This document shows positions 5,486-11,522 of a DNA stretch of 11,522 nt, in pieces. The stretch spans positions 3,275 to 14,796 of the forward strand of contig PLSJ01000127.1 of NCBI GenBank assembly GCA_003165115.1, written 5' to 3'. The notes below the pieces were generated by a model. The model made no database searches, had not been told where the DNA came from, and was given only the letters and a program-made list of their open reading frames with translations. The number at the start of each line of letters is the position of its first letter. Position 1 is the first letter of the stretch. The translations under genes and the position numbers were made by a program. The stretch is from Syntrophaceae bacterium (GTDB lineage Bacteria; Desulfobacterota; Syntrophorhabdia; Syntrophorhabdales; WCHB1-27).

Positions 5486-6346
5486 CTACTTGTTATAGTC
5501 GTACCATCCTGCGCCCGTCTTCTTGCCCAGGCGGTTCGCCTTGACCATGTCTTTCATCAGTCGGGGTGGGGTCCATTTGAGTTCCTTGTTCATCTCCCTG
5601 GAAAGGTACTCCGCCACGTTGTAGGCTATGTCGATGCCGGTGAGGTCCATCAGCTCGAAGGGACCCATGGGGTAGTTGAGACCGAGCTTCGCTGCCTTGT
5701 CGATATCTTCCGGGCTGGCGATATTTTCCTGCAGGAGCCATATCGCTTCGATAAAGTGGGGCATCATGAGCCTGTTGACGACGAAGCAGGGTATGTCCTT
5801 CTTCACTTCGATCGGCTCTTTGCCGAATTTTCTCGCGAGGTCGAGGGAGGTCTTGATGGTGTCGTCACTTGAATGGAAACCTCTTATCACCTCAACGAGC
5901 CGCATAAGGGGAACGGGGTTGAAGAAGTGCATCCCGCATACCTTGTCGGGCCTCGAGGTGGCGTTGGCGATCTCGGTGATCGACATGGAAGACGTGTTCG
6001 TGGTAAGGATCACGTCTTTTCTCGTGATCTCGTCGAGCTGCTTGAACACCTTCTTCTTCAGGTCCATGACCTCCAGGACGACCTCGACCACGTAGTCGGC
6101 ATCCTTCAGGTCCTCCAGCTTCGTGGTCCCCTTGATCCTTCCGCAGACCTGGGCCTTGACGTCCGCCGTCATCTTGCCTTTTTCCACGCTCTTCGCAAGA
6201 AACTTATCGATATTCTTCAAACCGTTCTGCACGAACTTGTCCTCGATATCGCTCATGATGACATCGAAACCCGCCTGTGCAGCGACCTGGGCAATACCGT
6301 TGCCCATAGTACCCGCGCCAACAACACCGATCGTTTTAATTGCCAT
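5486..6346 (-). CDS. hbd: 3-hydroxyacyl-CoA (3-hydroxybutyryl-CoA) dehydrogenase, first gene of the cassette
   Basis: This 286-residue Hbd-type dehydrogenase carries the NAD-binding loop GAGTMGNG (10-17), the NTSSMSITEIA segment, catalytic His140 in GMHFFNPVP, Glu152 in RLVEV and Asn191 in VNRLMM, and the C-terminal motif LGLNYPMGPFELMDLTG. It heads the minus-strand cassette behind a good promoter (6403-6431) and a GGAGG ribosome site 7 bases before ATG 6346. It should oxidise L-3-hydroxyacyl-CoA with NAD+. The copy at 1949-2809 aligns end to end without gaps, and about two thirds of positions look identical by eye, so they are paralogues from a duplication. Differences cluster in the Rossmann second strand (MSDIEDK versus VRDLDDK) and the helix before the EDIDKAAKLG motif (AIWLLQENIAS versus AMKLLETGIAT), which may alter substrate fit. 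Confidence 0.94.
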   Translation of the reverse strand: MAIKTIGVVGAGTMGNGIAQVAAQAGFDVIMSDIEDKFVQNGLKNIDKFLAKSVEKGKMTADVKAQVCGRIKGTTKLEDLKDADYVVEVVLEVMDLKKKVFKQLDEITRKDVILTTNTSSMSITEIANATSRPDKVCGMHFFNPVPLMRLVEVIRGFHSSDDTIKTSLDLARKFGKEPIEVKKDIPCFVVNRLMMPHFIEAIWLLQENIASPEDIDKAAKLGLNYPMGPFELMDLTGIDIAYNVAEYLSREMNKELKWTPPRLMKDMVKANRLGKKTGAGWYDYNK

Positions 6347-6402
6347 ACATACACCTCCGGAATTTATGAGATTAGCAGTTAAATCACGCTTAAGATGTAA
6401 TT

Positions 6403-6431
6403 ATATAACTATAATGAAAGCGGTATGTCAA
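6403..6431 (-). promoter_or_regulatory. Sigma70-type promoter of the acyl-CoA cassette
   Basis: On the minus strand a consensus TTGACA (6431-6426) is followed after 17 bases by TTATAT (6408-6403), in a stretch much richer in A+T than its surroundings. A start near 6396 would give a leader of about 50 nt ending in the GGAGG of the dehydrogenase gene. This is the best housekeeping-type promoter in the window. Confidence 0.7.
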
Positions 6432-6477
6432 TTGTTATTTTTTGCACAAGCCCCTTTTCGCCGCTATTGGGGGCATT

Positions 6478-6559
6478 TTTTCCGGAAAATGGGCGGTACG
6501 GCCATTGTATGCAACTGAGTGCTTTGTGTTCATAATGGTGAATAGATCACTTTCCGGAA
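6478..6559. promoter_or_regulatory. TTCCGGAA palindromes between divergent promoters
   Basis: A perfect 12-bp palindrome TTTTCCGGAAAA (6478-6489) and an 8-bp TTCCGGAA (6552-6559) lie between the cassette promoter (minus) and the methyltransferase promoter (plus). Partial copies TCCGGAA (6356-6362) and TTCCGGA (6628-6634) flank the two ribosome sites. They could be operators of a dimeric regulator acting on both genes. No regulator gene is in the window. Confidence 0.3.
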
Positions 6560-6567
6560 TTTTCGGA

Positions 6568-6597
6568 TTGTCCGGATCGGGACCTGTCGGGTATACT
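6568..6597 (+). promoter_or_regulatory. Possible sigma70-type promoter of the methyltransferase gene
   Basis: TTGTCC (6568-6573, four of six consensus bases) and TATACT (6592-6597, five of six) are separated by 18 bases. A start near 6604 would leave a leader of about 40 nt containing the strong ribosome site at 6632-6640. The -10 is good and the -35 mediocre. Confidence 0.45.
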
Positions 6598-6643
6598 GCT
6601 TATGAACTGTTCATAAATTTCACGATCTTCCGGAGGTGATGGT

Positions 6644-7630
6644 ATGGAACGGCACGGCGAAGAGATGATGGGGAAGTTGACGGCCTTCCAGCAAAGCCGG
6701 ATAATCCTGACCGGGGCCGAGCTCGACGTGTTCACGCGCCTGGACGACGCCGCGGCTAGTGCCGAGGCCCTCTCGACGGCGTTGAGCTGCGACGGCCGCG
6801 CCATGGAACGATTGCTCGACGCGCTGGCCTCCCTGGGTCTCCTTCAAAAGGAGAGGGGCCTTTTCAGCCTGTCGGGCGGGGGGCGGATGCTCTCTTCCAG
6901 GCATCCCGAAACCATCCTGCCCATAGTCCTCCATTTCAATGAATTATGGGACAAGTGGAGCGGGCTGACCGGGGTCGTGCGGACGGGGAAACCGGTGGAA
7001 GGGACGGGAGGGGAGAAGGGAGAGGCGAACCGGGGGGCCTTTATCGGGGCCATGCACGCGATAGGCCGCGACCTCTCGACGGAGATCGCCGGGGCCTTCG
7101 ATGCGAGCCGATACGTGCGCCTTCTCGATATAGGCGGAGGGTCGGGGACATACACGATCGCCTTCCTTCGGGCAAATGCGCAGATGACGGCGGTCCTTTT
7201 CGACCTCGCCCCCGTCATCACCATGGCCGAAAAGAGGCTCCTTGCGGAAGGGCTGAGCGACAGGGTGACGCTCGTGGCCGGGGACTTCTCTCGCGATGAA
7301 CTTCCCACCGGGTGCGACCTCGCCCTCCTTTCCGCGATCATCCACCAGAACAGCCCCGCCCAGAACCTCGATCTCTTTGGGAAGATTTTTCGCGCCCTTA
7401 ACGAGGGCGGCGGCATACTCATCCGCGACCACATCATGGACGAATCGCACACCTCACCTCCCGCCGGCGCCATTTTTGCAATTAACATGCTGGTCGGCAC
7501 GGCCGGAGGGGATACATACACCTTCGGGGAGATCAGGGAGGGCCTGGAAAAGGCAGGCTTTGCGGAGGTTTCCCTGGTCCGCACGGGCAAGGAGATGGGC
7601 GGCCTCGTGGGAGCAAGGAAGCTGCGGTAG
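6644..7630 (+). CDS. SAM-dependent O-methyltransferase-like protein
   Basis: The 328-residue protein has the plan of the acetylserotonin/hydroxyneurosporene O-methyltransferase family. An N-terminal winged-helix dimerisation domain (about 12-85, ending LGLLQKERGLFSLSGGGRML) precedes a Rossmann methyltransferase domain. That domain has motif I LLDIGGGSGTY (160-170), the acidic residue binding SAM ribose in LFDLAP (Asp187), GDF (213-215) for the adenine region, and SAIIHQNS (230-237), where family members carry the catalytic His (His234). The ATG at 6644 follows GGAGGTGAT, an extended anti-16S match, so translation should be strong. It is a single gene with its own promoter. Family members methylate hydroxyl groups of small aromatic or polyketide-like molecules; the substrate here is unknown. 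The usual HDW after the catalytic His is HQN here. Confidence 0.88.
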   Translation: MERHGEEMMGKLTAFQQSRIILTGAELDVFTRLDDAAASAEALSTALSCDGRAMERLLDALASLGLLQKERGLFSLSGGGRMLSSRHPETILPIVLHFNELWDKWSGLTGVVRTGKPVEGTGGEKGEANRGAFIGAMHAIGRDLSTEIAGAFDASRYVRLLDIGGGSGTYTIAFLRANAQMTAVLFDLAPVITMAEKRLLAEGLSDRVTLVAGDFSRDELPTGCDLALLSAIIHQNSPAQNLDLFGKIFRALNEGGGILIRDHIMDESHTSPPAGAIFAINMLVGTAGGDTYTFGEIREGLEKAGFAEVSLVRTGKEMGGLVGARKLR

Positions 7631-7968
7631 ACGACGTCTTTCGGGATGCCTTTCCCTGCACGGTAAGGGCACGGTTAAGGCCGGGTCTGGTTCTTGCGTT
7701 ACTCGGTGAATCCGGCTGCCTTTGCGGCTTCAACACCCTGAATCCGTGGTGCCGGATGAGTAAAATCTTCCGCTCCTGGGAATTATTTTCCCATGCGGCC
7801 CCCGCATCTCTTCACCACCCACCGTACGCATCAAGGTGACATTATTGGATATATAAGGCCATACCCTCGCCGTCAACGCGGCACGTCCATTGCACTTCCA
7901 CTTTTATCTTCAGACATTGCCGCTCCTGGGGGCGAGCCAGGATTAGCCTCACATCAAAGGAGGTTACA
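7631..7968. other. 338-bp gene-poor region with small hairpins
   Basis: I see no convincing gene on either strand. It holds an imperfect 11-12-base tandem repeat (7658-7680, GCACGGTAAGG then GCACGGTTAAGG) just after the methyltransferase stop. Two adjoining perfect hairpins follow: TGGGAA/TTCCCA (7777-7793) and ATGCGG/CCGCAT (7793-7807). A TATATAA-containing patch lies near 7850, and a TCCTGG/CCAGGA hairpin (7924-7942) stands just before the EF-hand gene's AAAGGAGG (7956-7963). No hairpin has a proper T-tail, and I cannot match a known riboswitch. The leader of the EF-hand gene must start in here. Confidence 0.4.
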
Positions 7969-8745
7969 ATGAGTAGTGTCAGTAGCATCAGTGGATCGGG
8001 ATCGAGTAATTACTACTACCTGCTGCAGATAATGCGGCAGGCAAGCTCAACGCCTTCGACGTCATCATCGTCATCATCCTCATCATCGGCGAATCTTTTC
8101 AGCGCAATCGATACAAACGGGGATGGCTCGATAAGCAAGTCGGAGCTGACGGCGTACCTGGACAACACGGATTCGAGCGCCTCAAGCTCTGTGACAAGCT
8201 CCCAAATGGACCCGATGGCTTTGGTCGGTCTTCTTCAGGATGCGGCGCAGCTTGACTCGGCTACGGGGACCACCACTTCGGCGGATCAACTTTTCAGCAA
8301 AATCGATACGAACGGTGATGGCTCGATAAGCAAGTCGGAGCTTGAAACGTATGCGGCCAGCCTGCAAAGCTCATCGGAGAGCAACGGCGGCGGCTCCGAT
8401 ACCTCGGCGATCGATCAACTTTTCAGCGCAATCGACACAAGCGGGACCGGCTCGATAAGCAAGTCGGAGTTCGAGGCGTTTGAGTCGAAGATGCAGTCGG
8501 CGATGTCGGCGCCTCCACCCCCGCCGCAGAATTCGGCATCGTCCCTGGACAGTCTCCTCGGGAGTATGGGAGGGACAAGCGGCACGACCGGCAGCTCGGG
8601 TAGCACGACGGCCACCGGCTCGACTTCCGACCAGCAGAACTCGATGAGCAGTTTCATGGCCCTCATGATGGAGGCCATAGGAAAGTACGCGCAATACGGA
8701 CAAACAAGCCAGAGCAGCTCGGGCGCCCTGAACGTCACGGGGTAA
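7969..8745 (+). CDS. Serine-rich EF-hand (calmodulin-like) protein
   Basis: This 258-residue protein starts at ATG 7969 behind AAAGGAGG. It has no signal peptide or membrane helix and is very rich in Ser, Thr and Gly. Three EF-hand-like loops occur: DTNGDGSISKSE at 48-59 and again at 113-124 (both with full calcium ligands D-N-D-S-E at 1, 3, 5, 7, 12), and DTSGTGSISKSE at 155-166, where position 5 is Thr, so the third is probably weak or dead. Ser runs (32-40), a Pro6-type stretch (APPPPPQ, 181-187) and a Gly/Ser/Thr linker (201-222) lead to a conserved-looking C-terminal helix SSFMALMMEAIGKYAQYG (228-244). The layout resembles bacterial EF-hand proteins of the XopAW-like type, some of which are secreted without a Sec signal. 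Calcium binding is likely for the first two loops; the cell role is unknown. Confidence 0.85.
   Translation: MSSVSSISGSGSSNYYYLLQIMRQASSTPSTSSSSSSSSSANLFSAIDTNGDGSISKSELTAYLDNTDSSASSSVTSSQMDPMALVGLLQDAAQLDSATGTTTSADQLFSKIDTNGDGSISKSELETYAASLQSSSESNGGGSDTSAIDQLFSAIDTSGTGSISKSEFEAFESKMQSAMSAPPPPPQNSASSLDSLLGSMGGTSGTTGSSGSTTATGSTSDQQNSMSSFMALMMEAIGKYAQYGQTSQSSSGALNVTG
8062..8088 (+). repeat. 9-bp tandem repeat coding a poly-Ser tract
   Basis: Three consecutive 9-base units, TCATCATCG, TCATCATCC and TCATCATCG, encode nine serines before the first EF-hand. The unit is a multiple of three, so slippage would change the Ser-tract length without a frameshift. The use of TCA contrasts with the G/C-ending codons elsewhere. 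Confidence 0.75.
8095..8471 (+). repeat. Three near-identical 53-bp EF-hand repeats at the DNA level
   Basis: The copies lie at 8095-8147, 8290-8342 and 8419-8471 (steps of 195 and 129 bases). Each starts CTTTTCAGC and ends with a block running from GGCTCGATAAGC to GTCGGAG that is identical in all three, including every synonymous codon position. The middle part, which codes the calcium-ligand residues, varies. The third copy carries the changes that replace Asp with Thr in the loop. Confidence 0.8.
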
Positions 8746-8774
8746 AAGATGACGCGTCGACAGGAAAGCATGCT

Positions 8775-8810
8775 GCTTCGTCTGCATAAATGGGGGACGA
8801 AGCCTTGTTC
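8775..8810 (+). terminator. Possible terminator after the EF-hand gene
   Basis: GCTTCGT (8775-8781) pairs perfectly with ACGAAGC (8797-8803) around a 15-base loop, followed by CTTGTTCTCT. It is about 30 bases past the stop codon. The stem is short and the T-tail is interrupted, so efficiency is doubtful. Confidence 0.4.
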
Positions 8811-8934
8811 TCTCAGGCCACAATAACCTGGCGTGGTATCTAGACTTGAGGCGGACCGGCTCGCCCCCCAAAACCGCCCGTGAAACTTTCTTTCAAAGGT
8901 ACCCGAAACAGCGGTACCGGCAAGTATCACACTT

Positions 8935-9858
8935 TCATCGATACTCTACAATGCGCCACTGCTTCGGCAACCGTTCCACCAGAAGGGCAGTGAGCGCATC
9001 GCCGGCGTGCGGCTCTTTCAAACCCGTGACGCCAACCACGAACCTGCCCGACCTGCGCAGCACCACACCCTTGTACAACGGGTCGATCACGTGCAGTACG
9101 GCGCTTTTCTTCTCTCCGGTGATCTCGGGTGTAACCCCGGCCGCTTTGAGGTATTTCGCGTAATCGTCGAAGATCCGCGCCGCGGCCTCGTCGGATGCAC
9201 CGAGCATGACGACAGATTTTACCCGTTGCCCCCCGAGCGTGACTTCTCCCGTCAGTCCCCTTCCGAAGAAGCCGTGACCGAGAAGGCCGGACGAGTAATA
9301 CCGCTCGGTCAGGGGGACGGCGCCGGGCACCTTGAGAAATTCGAGCTCACGGGGCCGGTCGTTCGCCGGCGGGAGGTTGCGGGAGACCGTCTCGGCGCAC
9401 GACCGGAGCGCACCCGCCACCCCGGGCACGGCGCCCGAAACCTCTATCCGCACGAAGTAGCGGTCCTGGTAGAACATCAGTTGCGATTCGTCGATAAACC
9501 CTTCCGCGCCCGGTCCTGCCTGCTCCGCCGTCGGATCGCGATACGACGCGAAAATGCCGAAGGCGTCCAGCAACGATCCCATCCTGAAGACGTTGGCCAC
9601 GATCCCGCTGCCTTTGCCTCCCGGTGGGACATACATCGCCACGGCGGCCTCCCCGAACCCGTAGGGCAGATAAAGCTCCGCCTCTCCGTCGATATATTTG
9701 TACAGGGTCTCCGGGGTATAGGTCGCCACCTTGCCGTCCATCGCCCAACCGGGCGCGCACACTGACGGGAGTAAGGCGGCAACCGGCCTCGACGCGGCGG
9801 CATACGACGGACAGGCGAGAGAGACGAGCAGCGCGAGGATGGAGAGGAGGCGCATCAT
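8935..9858 (-). CDS. DUF6599 family protein with signal peptide
   Basis: The start chosen is ATG 9858, giving 307 residues. It overlaps the stop of the upstream reductase gene as ATGA, and it places a clear Sec signal peptide (MMRLLSILALLVSLACPSYA|AAS) at the N-terminus. A longer in-frame start at 9927 would bury this signal behind 23 polar residues and is unlikely. The mature part matches what I recall of DUF6599: PGW, then TPETLYKYIDGEAELYLPYGF (about 48-68) and MGSLLDAFGIFASYRDP (93-109), with a second, more divergent half. Members are periplasmic or envelope proteins of unknown function, mostly in anaerobic bacteria. Cys16 near the cleavage site might suggest a lipoprotein, but the residues before it (SLA) do not fit the lipobox well. 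Tight coupling to the reductase implies a shared task at the cell envelope. Confidence 0.85.
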   Translation of the reverse strand: MMRLLSILALLVSLACPSYAAASRPVAALLPSVCAPGWAMDGKVATYTPETLYKYIDGEAELYLPYGFGEAAVAMYVPPGGKGSGIVANVFRMGSLLDAFGIFASYRDPTAEQAGPGAEGFIDESQLMFYQDRYFVRIEVSGAVPGVAGALRSCAETVSRNLPPANDRPRELEFLKVPGAVPLTERYYSSGLLGHGFFGRGLTGEVTLGGQRVKSVVMLGASDEAAARIFDDYAKYLKAAGVTPEITGEKKSAVLHVIDPLYKGVVLRRSGRFVVGVTGLKEPHAGDALTALLVERLPKQWRIVEYR

Positions 9859-10997
9859 GTAAAGAGCGTCCCCGCCTCGCGCATCTTCGCGGCGATGTTC
9901 AGGCCGTTGACACATTGGGCGACGCATCCGGCGCAGGTGGAGCAGGGACCAGCACCGCCGCCATCGTCGAAGGTGGCCTTCGCGAGGCTGTATTCTTTAT
10001 AGCCCTGGGCATACATGAGGGCGCGGTTCACCACGCTGATCCTCACCCCCTGCGGACAGGTCGGCTCGCATTTCGCGCAGAGCCTGCAATAGTACGCATC
10101 TATGGCCCGGCTGTATCTTTCCACGATACGCGCATCGGCGGCCGTCAGTTTCATCCCCATCACGGGCATCATCTGCTTTACCTGCTCCAGGGTCTTCATC
10201 CCCGCGATCGCGTTCGTGACGTTGGTATCCTGGAGCACCCATTTCAACGCGGCGTTGGCCTGCTCGGGGGCAATGGGCTGGGCTTCTTCCCTTCTGTAGC
10301 TACCCGCCTGGATCTTCATCGCGACCACGCCGACGCCTGCCGCTTTGGCTAACGCGATGGCCTGTTTCACCGACGGCTCCGACTTCATGTTGTACGCCAC
10401 GAGCACGGTGTCGAAGAACTTGTCCGGGTCATCCACCACGGCCTTGATCACTTCCGCCTGGTTGGTGTGCGTGGTCACTCCGAAAAACCTGACCTTGCCC
10501 TCTTTCTTAAGCTTGACGTACGCTTCGCGGACCTCCGGGATAAACGCTCGCTTCGGGTTGTCGAGGTTATGGAGCTGGATGACGTCGATGTGGTCCGTCC
10601 CAAGATTTTCGAGACTTGTCTCCACGTCCTTCACGATCGCGTCCGCGGTGTTCGAGTCGGGTTTGGTCTTTGTCGCAATGTACACCTTGTCCCGTATCCC
10701 CTTGATCGCCCTGCCCACGACCGCTTCGCTTCTCCCGTTCAGGTAGCGGCGGGCGGTATCGACGTAATTGATGCCCATATCGAGACCGGCGCGTATTACC
10801 TCATACTCGGGCGTCAGCATGGCACCGAAGCTGAGGGTCGTTACCTTGAGCCCCGTCCTCCCGAGGGTCCGGTACACGAGCGTATCGGCCGGCTCGGCAT
10901 GGACGATCCCCAGTCCCCCGAAAGCCAGAGAAGCGGCCGCGCCCGTCATTCCTATTTTCAGGAAATCCCTTCTGTTCATTCCATCCCGGTTCTTCAT
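9855..10997 (-). CDS. Tat-exported aldo/keto reductase with ferredoxin-like C-terminal domain
   Basis: The 380-residue protein starts at ATG 10997 behind AGGAGA. The Tat signal has the twin-arginine motif MNRRDFLK (7-14), a hydrophobic stretch and a probable cleavage at VHA|EPA (after 34). The aldo/keto reductase barrel (about 40-285) retains the catalytic tetrad Asp80 and Tyr85 (DTARRY), Lys110 (ATKTK) and His143 (QLHNLD). The C-terminal domain has two four-cysteine groups, C304-x2-C307-x2-C310-x3-C314-P and C352-x2-C355-x2-C358-x3-C362, suggesting two 4Fe-4S clusters. Tat export fits a protein that folds with cofactors in the cytoplasm. It would be a periplasmic, iron-sulfur-linked oxidoreductase; physiological substrate and electron partner are unknown. 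An upstream in-frame ATG at 11066 overlaps the promoter's -35 and is not used. The DUF6599 gene overlaps its stop. Confidence 0.92.
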   Translation of the reverse strand: MKNRDGMNRRDFLKIGMTGAAASLAFGGLGIVHAEPADTLVYRTLGRTGLKVTTLSFGAMLTPEYEVIRAGLDMGINYVDTARRYLNGRSEAVVGRAIKGIRDKVYIATKTKPDSNTADAIVKDVETSLENLGTDHIDVIQLHNLDNPKRAFIPEVREAYVKLKKEGKVRFFGVTTHTNQAEVIKAVVDDPDKFFDTVLVAYNMKSEPSVKQAIALAKAAGVGVVAMKIQAGSYRREEAQPIAPEQANAALKWVLQDTNVTNAIAGMKTLEQVKQMMPVMGMKLTAADARIVERYSRAIDAYYCRLCAKCEPTCPQGVRISVVNRALMYAQGYKEYSLAKATFDDGGGAGPCSTCAGCVAQCVNGLNIAAKMREAGTLFT

Positions 10998-11037
10998 ATG
11001 CTCTCCTGATCTCGCGACGTTATAGGTCCCTACAGCC

Positions 11038-11066
11038 AATATACACCTCTCCCGCCCCACGATCAA
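11038..11066 (-). promoter_or_regulatory. Sigma70-type promoter of the reductase/DUF6599 operon
   Basis: On the minus strand TTGATC (11066-11061) and TATATT (11043-11038) are 17 bases apart, with TG directly before the -10. The predicted start near 11031 leaves a leader of about 34 nt. This supports ATG 10997 over the in-frame ATG at 11066. Confidence 0.6.
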
Positions 11067-11090
11067 GGACCGAAAAAAAGCATGCCGGGG

Positions 11091-11118
11091 TTGACATGGC
11101 AGTTCCGGACTTTATCTT
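11091..11118 (+). promoter_or_regulatory. Sigma70-type promoter of the right-edge gene
   Basis: A perfect TTGACA (11091-11096) is followed after 16 bases by TATCTT (11113-11118, four of six). Transcription would start near 11125, leaving a leader of about 67 nt to the ATG at 11192. It diverges from the reductase promoter, and the two -35 elements are about 25 bases apart. Confidence 0.55.
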
Positions 11119-11191
11119 TCATGTAAAGGATAAGGGACCGGGACCGGCGGCCGAAAGACCCCGCGGAACGATAAACGACGGGAGGCACTCA

Positions 11192-11522
11192 ATGGGACTC
11201 GAAAAACGTACTGATTTCGATCACTACCGCGAGTCTGTCTTCGAGGCGACAGGATATTCTGAAGAAACCGTGATGAAAGAGATGGAACCGCGGGCAGCGC
11301 TTCTCGCGAACGAGATCGTCGATCTGGCCGGCCTGTGCCCGACGATGGTGATCGAAGTGCTGATGGACTCGCCCGTCTTGCGGGACAGCGCCCTCGACAA
11401 CAGGGACAGGGCCATGATTATCCTCATGACGGGTCCCGTCATCGCCTCCGCTCTCGTGCAGCGGGTGATGGAGAACCCCGACACGATGAGTCTGGGGGTC
11501 TGCATCAGCAAACACGGGTTCG
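11192..11522 (+). CDS. Hypothetical protein, N-terminal part (runs off the right edge)
   Basis: The frame is open from ATG 11192, behind GGGAGG with a 6-base spacer, to the end of the window: 110 codons with no stop. Codon use is like that of its neighbours. The protein starts MGLEKRTDFDHYRESVFEATGY and reads as a series of amphipathic helices rich in Met, Leu and acidic residues, with no signal peptide. The stretch MIILMTGPVIASALVQRVM (75-93) is hydrophobic but more like a buried helix than a membrane span. I do not recognise a family. It has its own promoter and is divergent from the reductase operon. The minus-strand open frames over it are shadows. Confidence 0.8.
   Translation, partial: MGLEKRTDFDHYRESVFEATGYSEETVMKEMEPRAALLANEIVDLAGLCPTMVIEVLMDSPVLRDSALDNRDRAMIILMTGPVIASALVQRVMENPDTMSLGVCISKHGF

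Noticed and set aside
7756..7839. A 27-codon plus-strand ORF starting MSKIFRSWELF
   Set aside because: It has no Shine-Dalgarno, carries two hairpins and ends quickly, so it is probably chance.
8898..8918. Two GGTACC hexamers able to form a hairpin between the EF-hand and DUF6599 genes
   Set aside because: Each hexamer is palindromic by itself, the stem is only 6 bp and no T-run follows on the minus strand, so I do not call a terminator.
9131..9156. A further GTAACC that might be an ECF promoter
   Set aside because: It lies inside the DUF6599 coding region, and the position 16 bases downstream does not read CGAC.
9859..9927. A longer N-terminus (330 residues) for the DUF6599 protein
   Set aside because: It would place 23 polar residues before an obvious signal peptide and lies inside the coding sequence of the reductase. 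The ATGA overlap start is far better.
10998..11066. A 403-residue version of the reductase starting at 11066
   Set aside because: The start codon would sit in the -35 of the promoter, and the extra residues would precede the Tat signal. ATG 10997 has its own AGGAGA.
1..11522. tRNA or rRNA genes, CRISPR arrays, insertion sequences, attachment sites
   Set aside because: I looked on both strands and saw no cloverleaf, no regularly spaced repeats, no transposase or terminal inverted repeats, and no integrase.

Overview
The window is GC-rich, with tightly packed bacterial genes and strong Shine-Dalgarno sites. The gene content suggests an anaerobic Desulfobacterota (former Deltaproteobacteria)-type organism: a thiolase/DUF35 acyl-CoA module, a Tat-exported aldo/keto reductase with a ferredoxin-like tail, a DUF6599 protein and possible selenocysteine use. 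This assignment is inferred from content, and no marker gene proves it.

Region 1 (1-1890) is an extracytoplasmic-function (ECF) sigma module. A divergent, truncated gene for a secreted protein (1-86, minus) faces a three-gene plus-strand operon. That operon encodes an ECF sigma factor, a small single-pass membrane protein (candidate anti-sigma) and a membrane-anchored LTxxQ (Spy/CpxP/CnrX-like) periplasmic protein. The divergent intergenic region carries two matching promoter-like elements, one per direction, of the form TGTAACCTTTT-N11-ACGACT. This suggests the sigma factor drives both its own operon and the secreted protein. Convergent with the operon, on the minus strand, is a 45-codon ORF (1793-1656). 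It has a good ribosome site, an in-frame TGA at codon 6 and a bSECIS-like hairpin at the right distance, so it is a candidate small selenoprotein.

Region 2 (1949-6430, minus) is an acyl-CoA (beta-oxidation-type) cassette. It is transcribed from a good sigma70-like promoter near 6403-6431 in the order 3-hydroxyacyl-CoA dehydrogenase, enoyl-CoA hydratase, SCP2-type thiolase, DUF35 zinc-ribbon/OB-fold partner. A strong hairpin terminator follows, and then a second, closely similar 3-hydroxyacyl-CoA dehydrogenase. Together these would hydrate an enoyl-CoA, oxidise the 3-hydroxyacyl-CoA and cleave the 3-ketoacyl-CoA, or run in reverse. No acyl-CoA dehydrogenase or CoA ligase lies in the window, so the substrate is unknown.

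Region 3 (6440-8745, plus) holds a SAM-dependent O-methyltransferase-like gene, a 338-bp gene-poor gap, and a serine-rich protein with three EF-hand-like loops encoded by near-identical DNA repeats.

Region 4 (8935-11066, minus) is a two-gene operon: a Tat-exported aldo/keto reductase with two four-cysteine clusters, then a DUF6599 protein with a signal peptide. Stop and start overlap as ATGA. A divergent partial gene of unknown function (from 11192, plus) runs off the right edge behind its own sigma70-like promoter.
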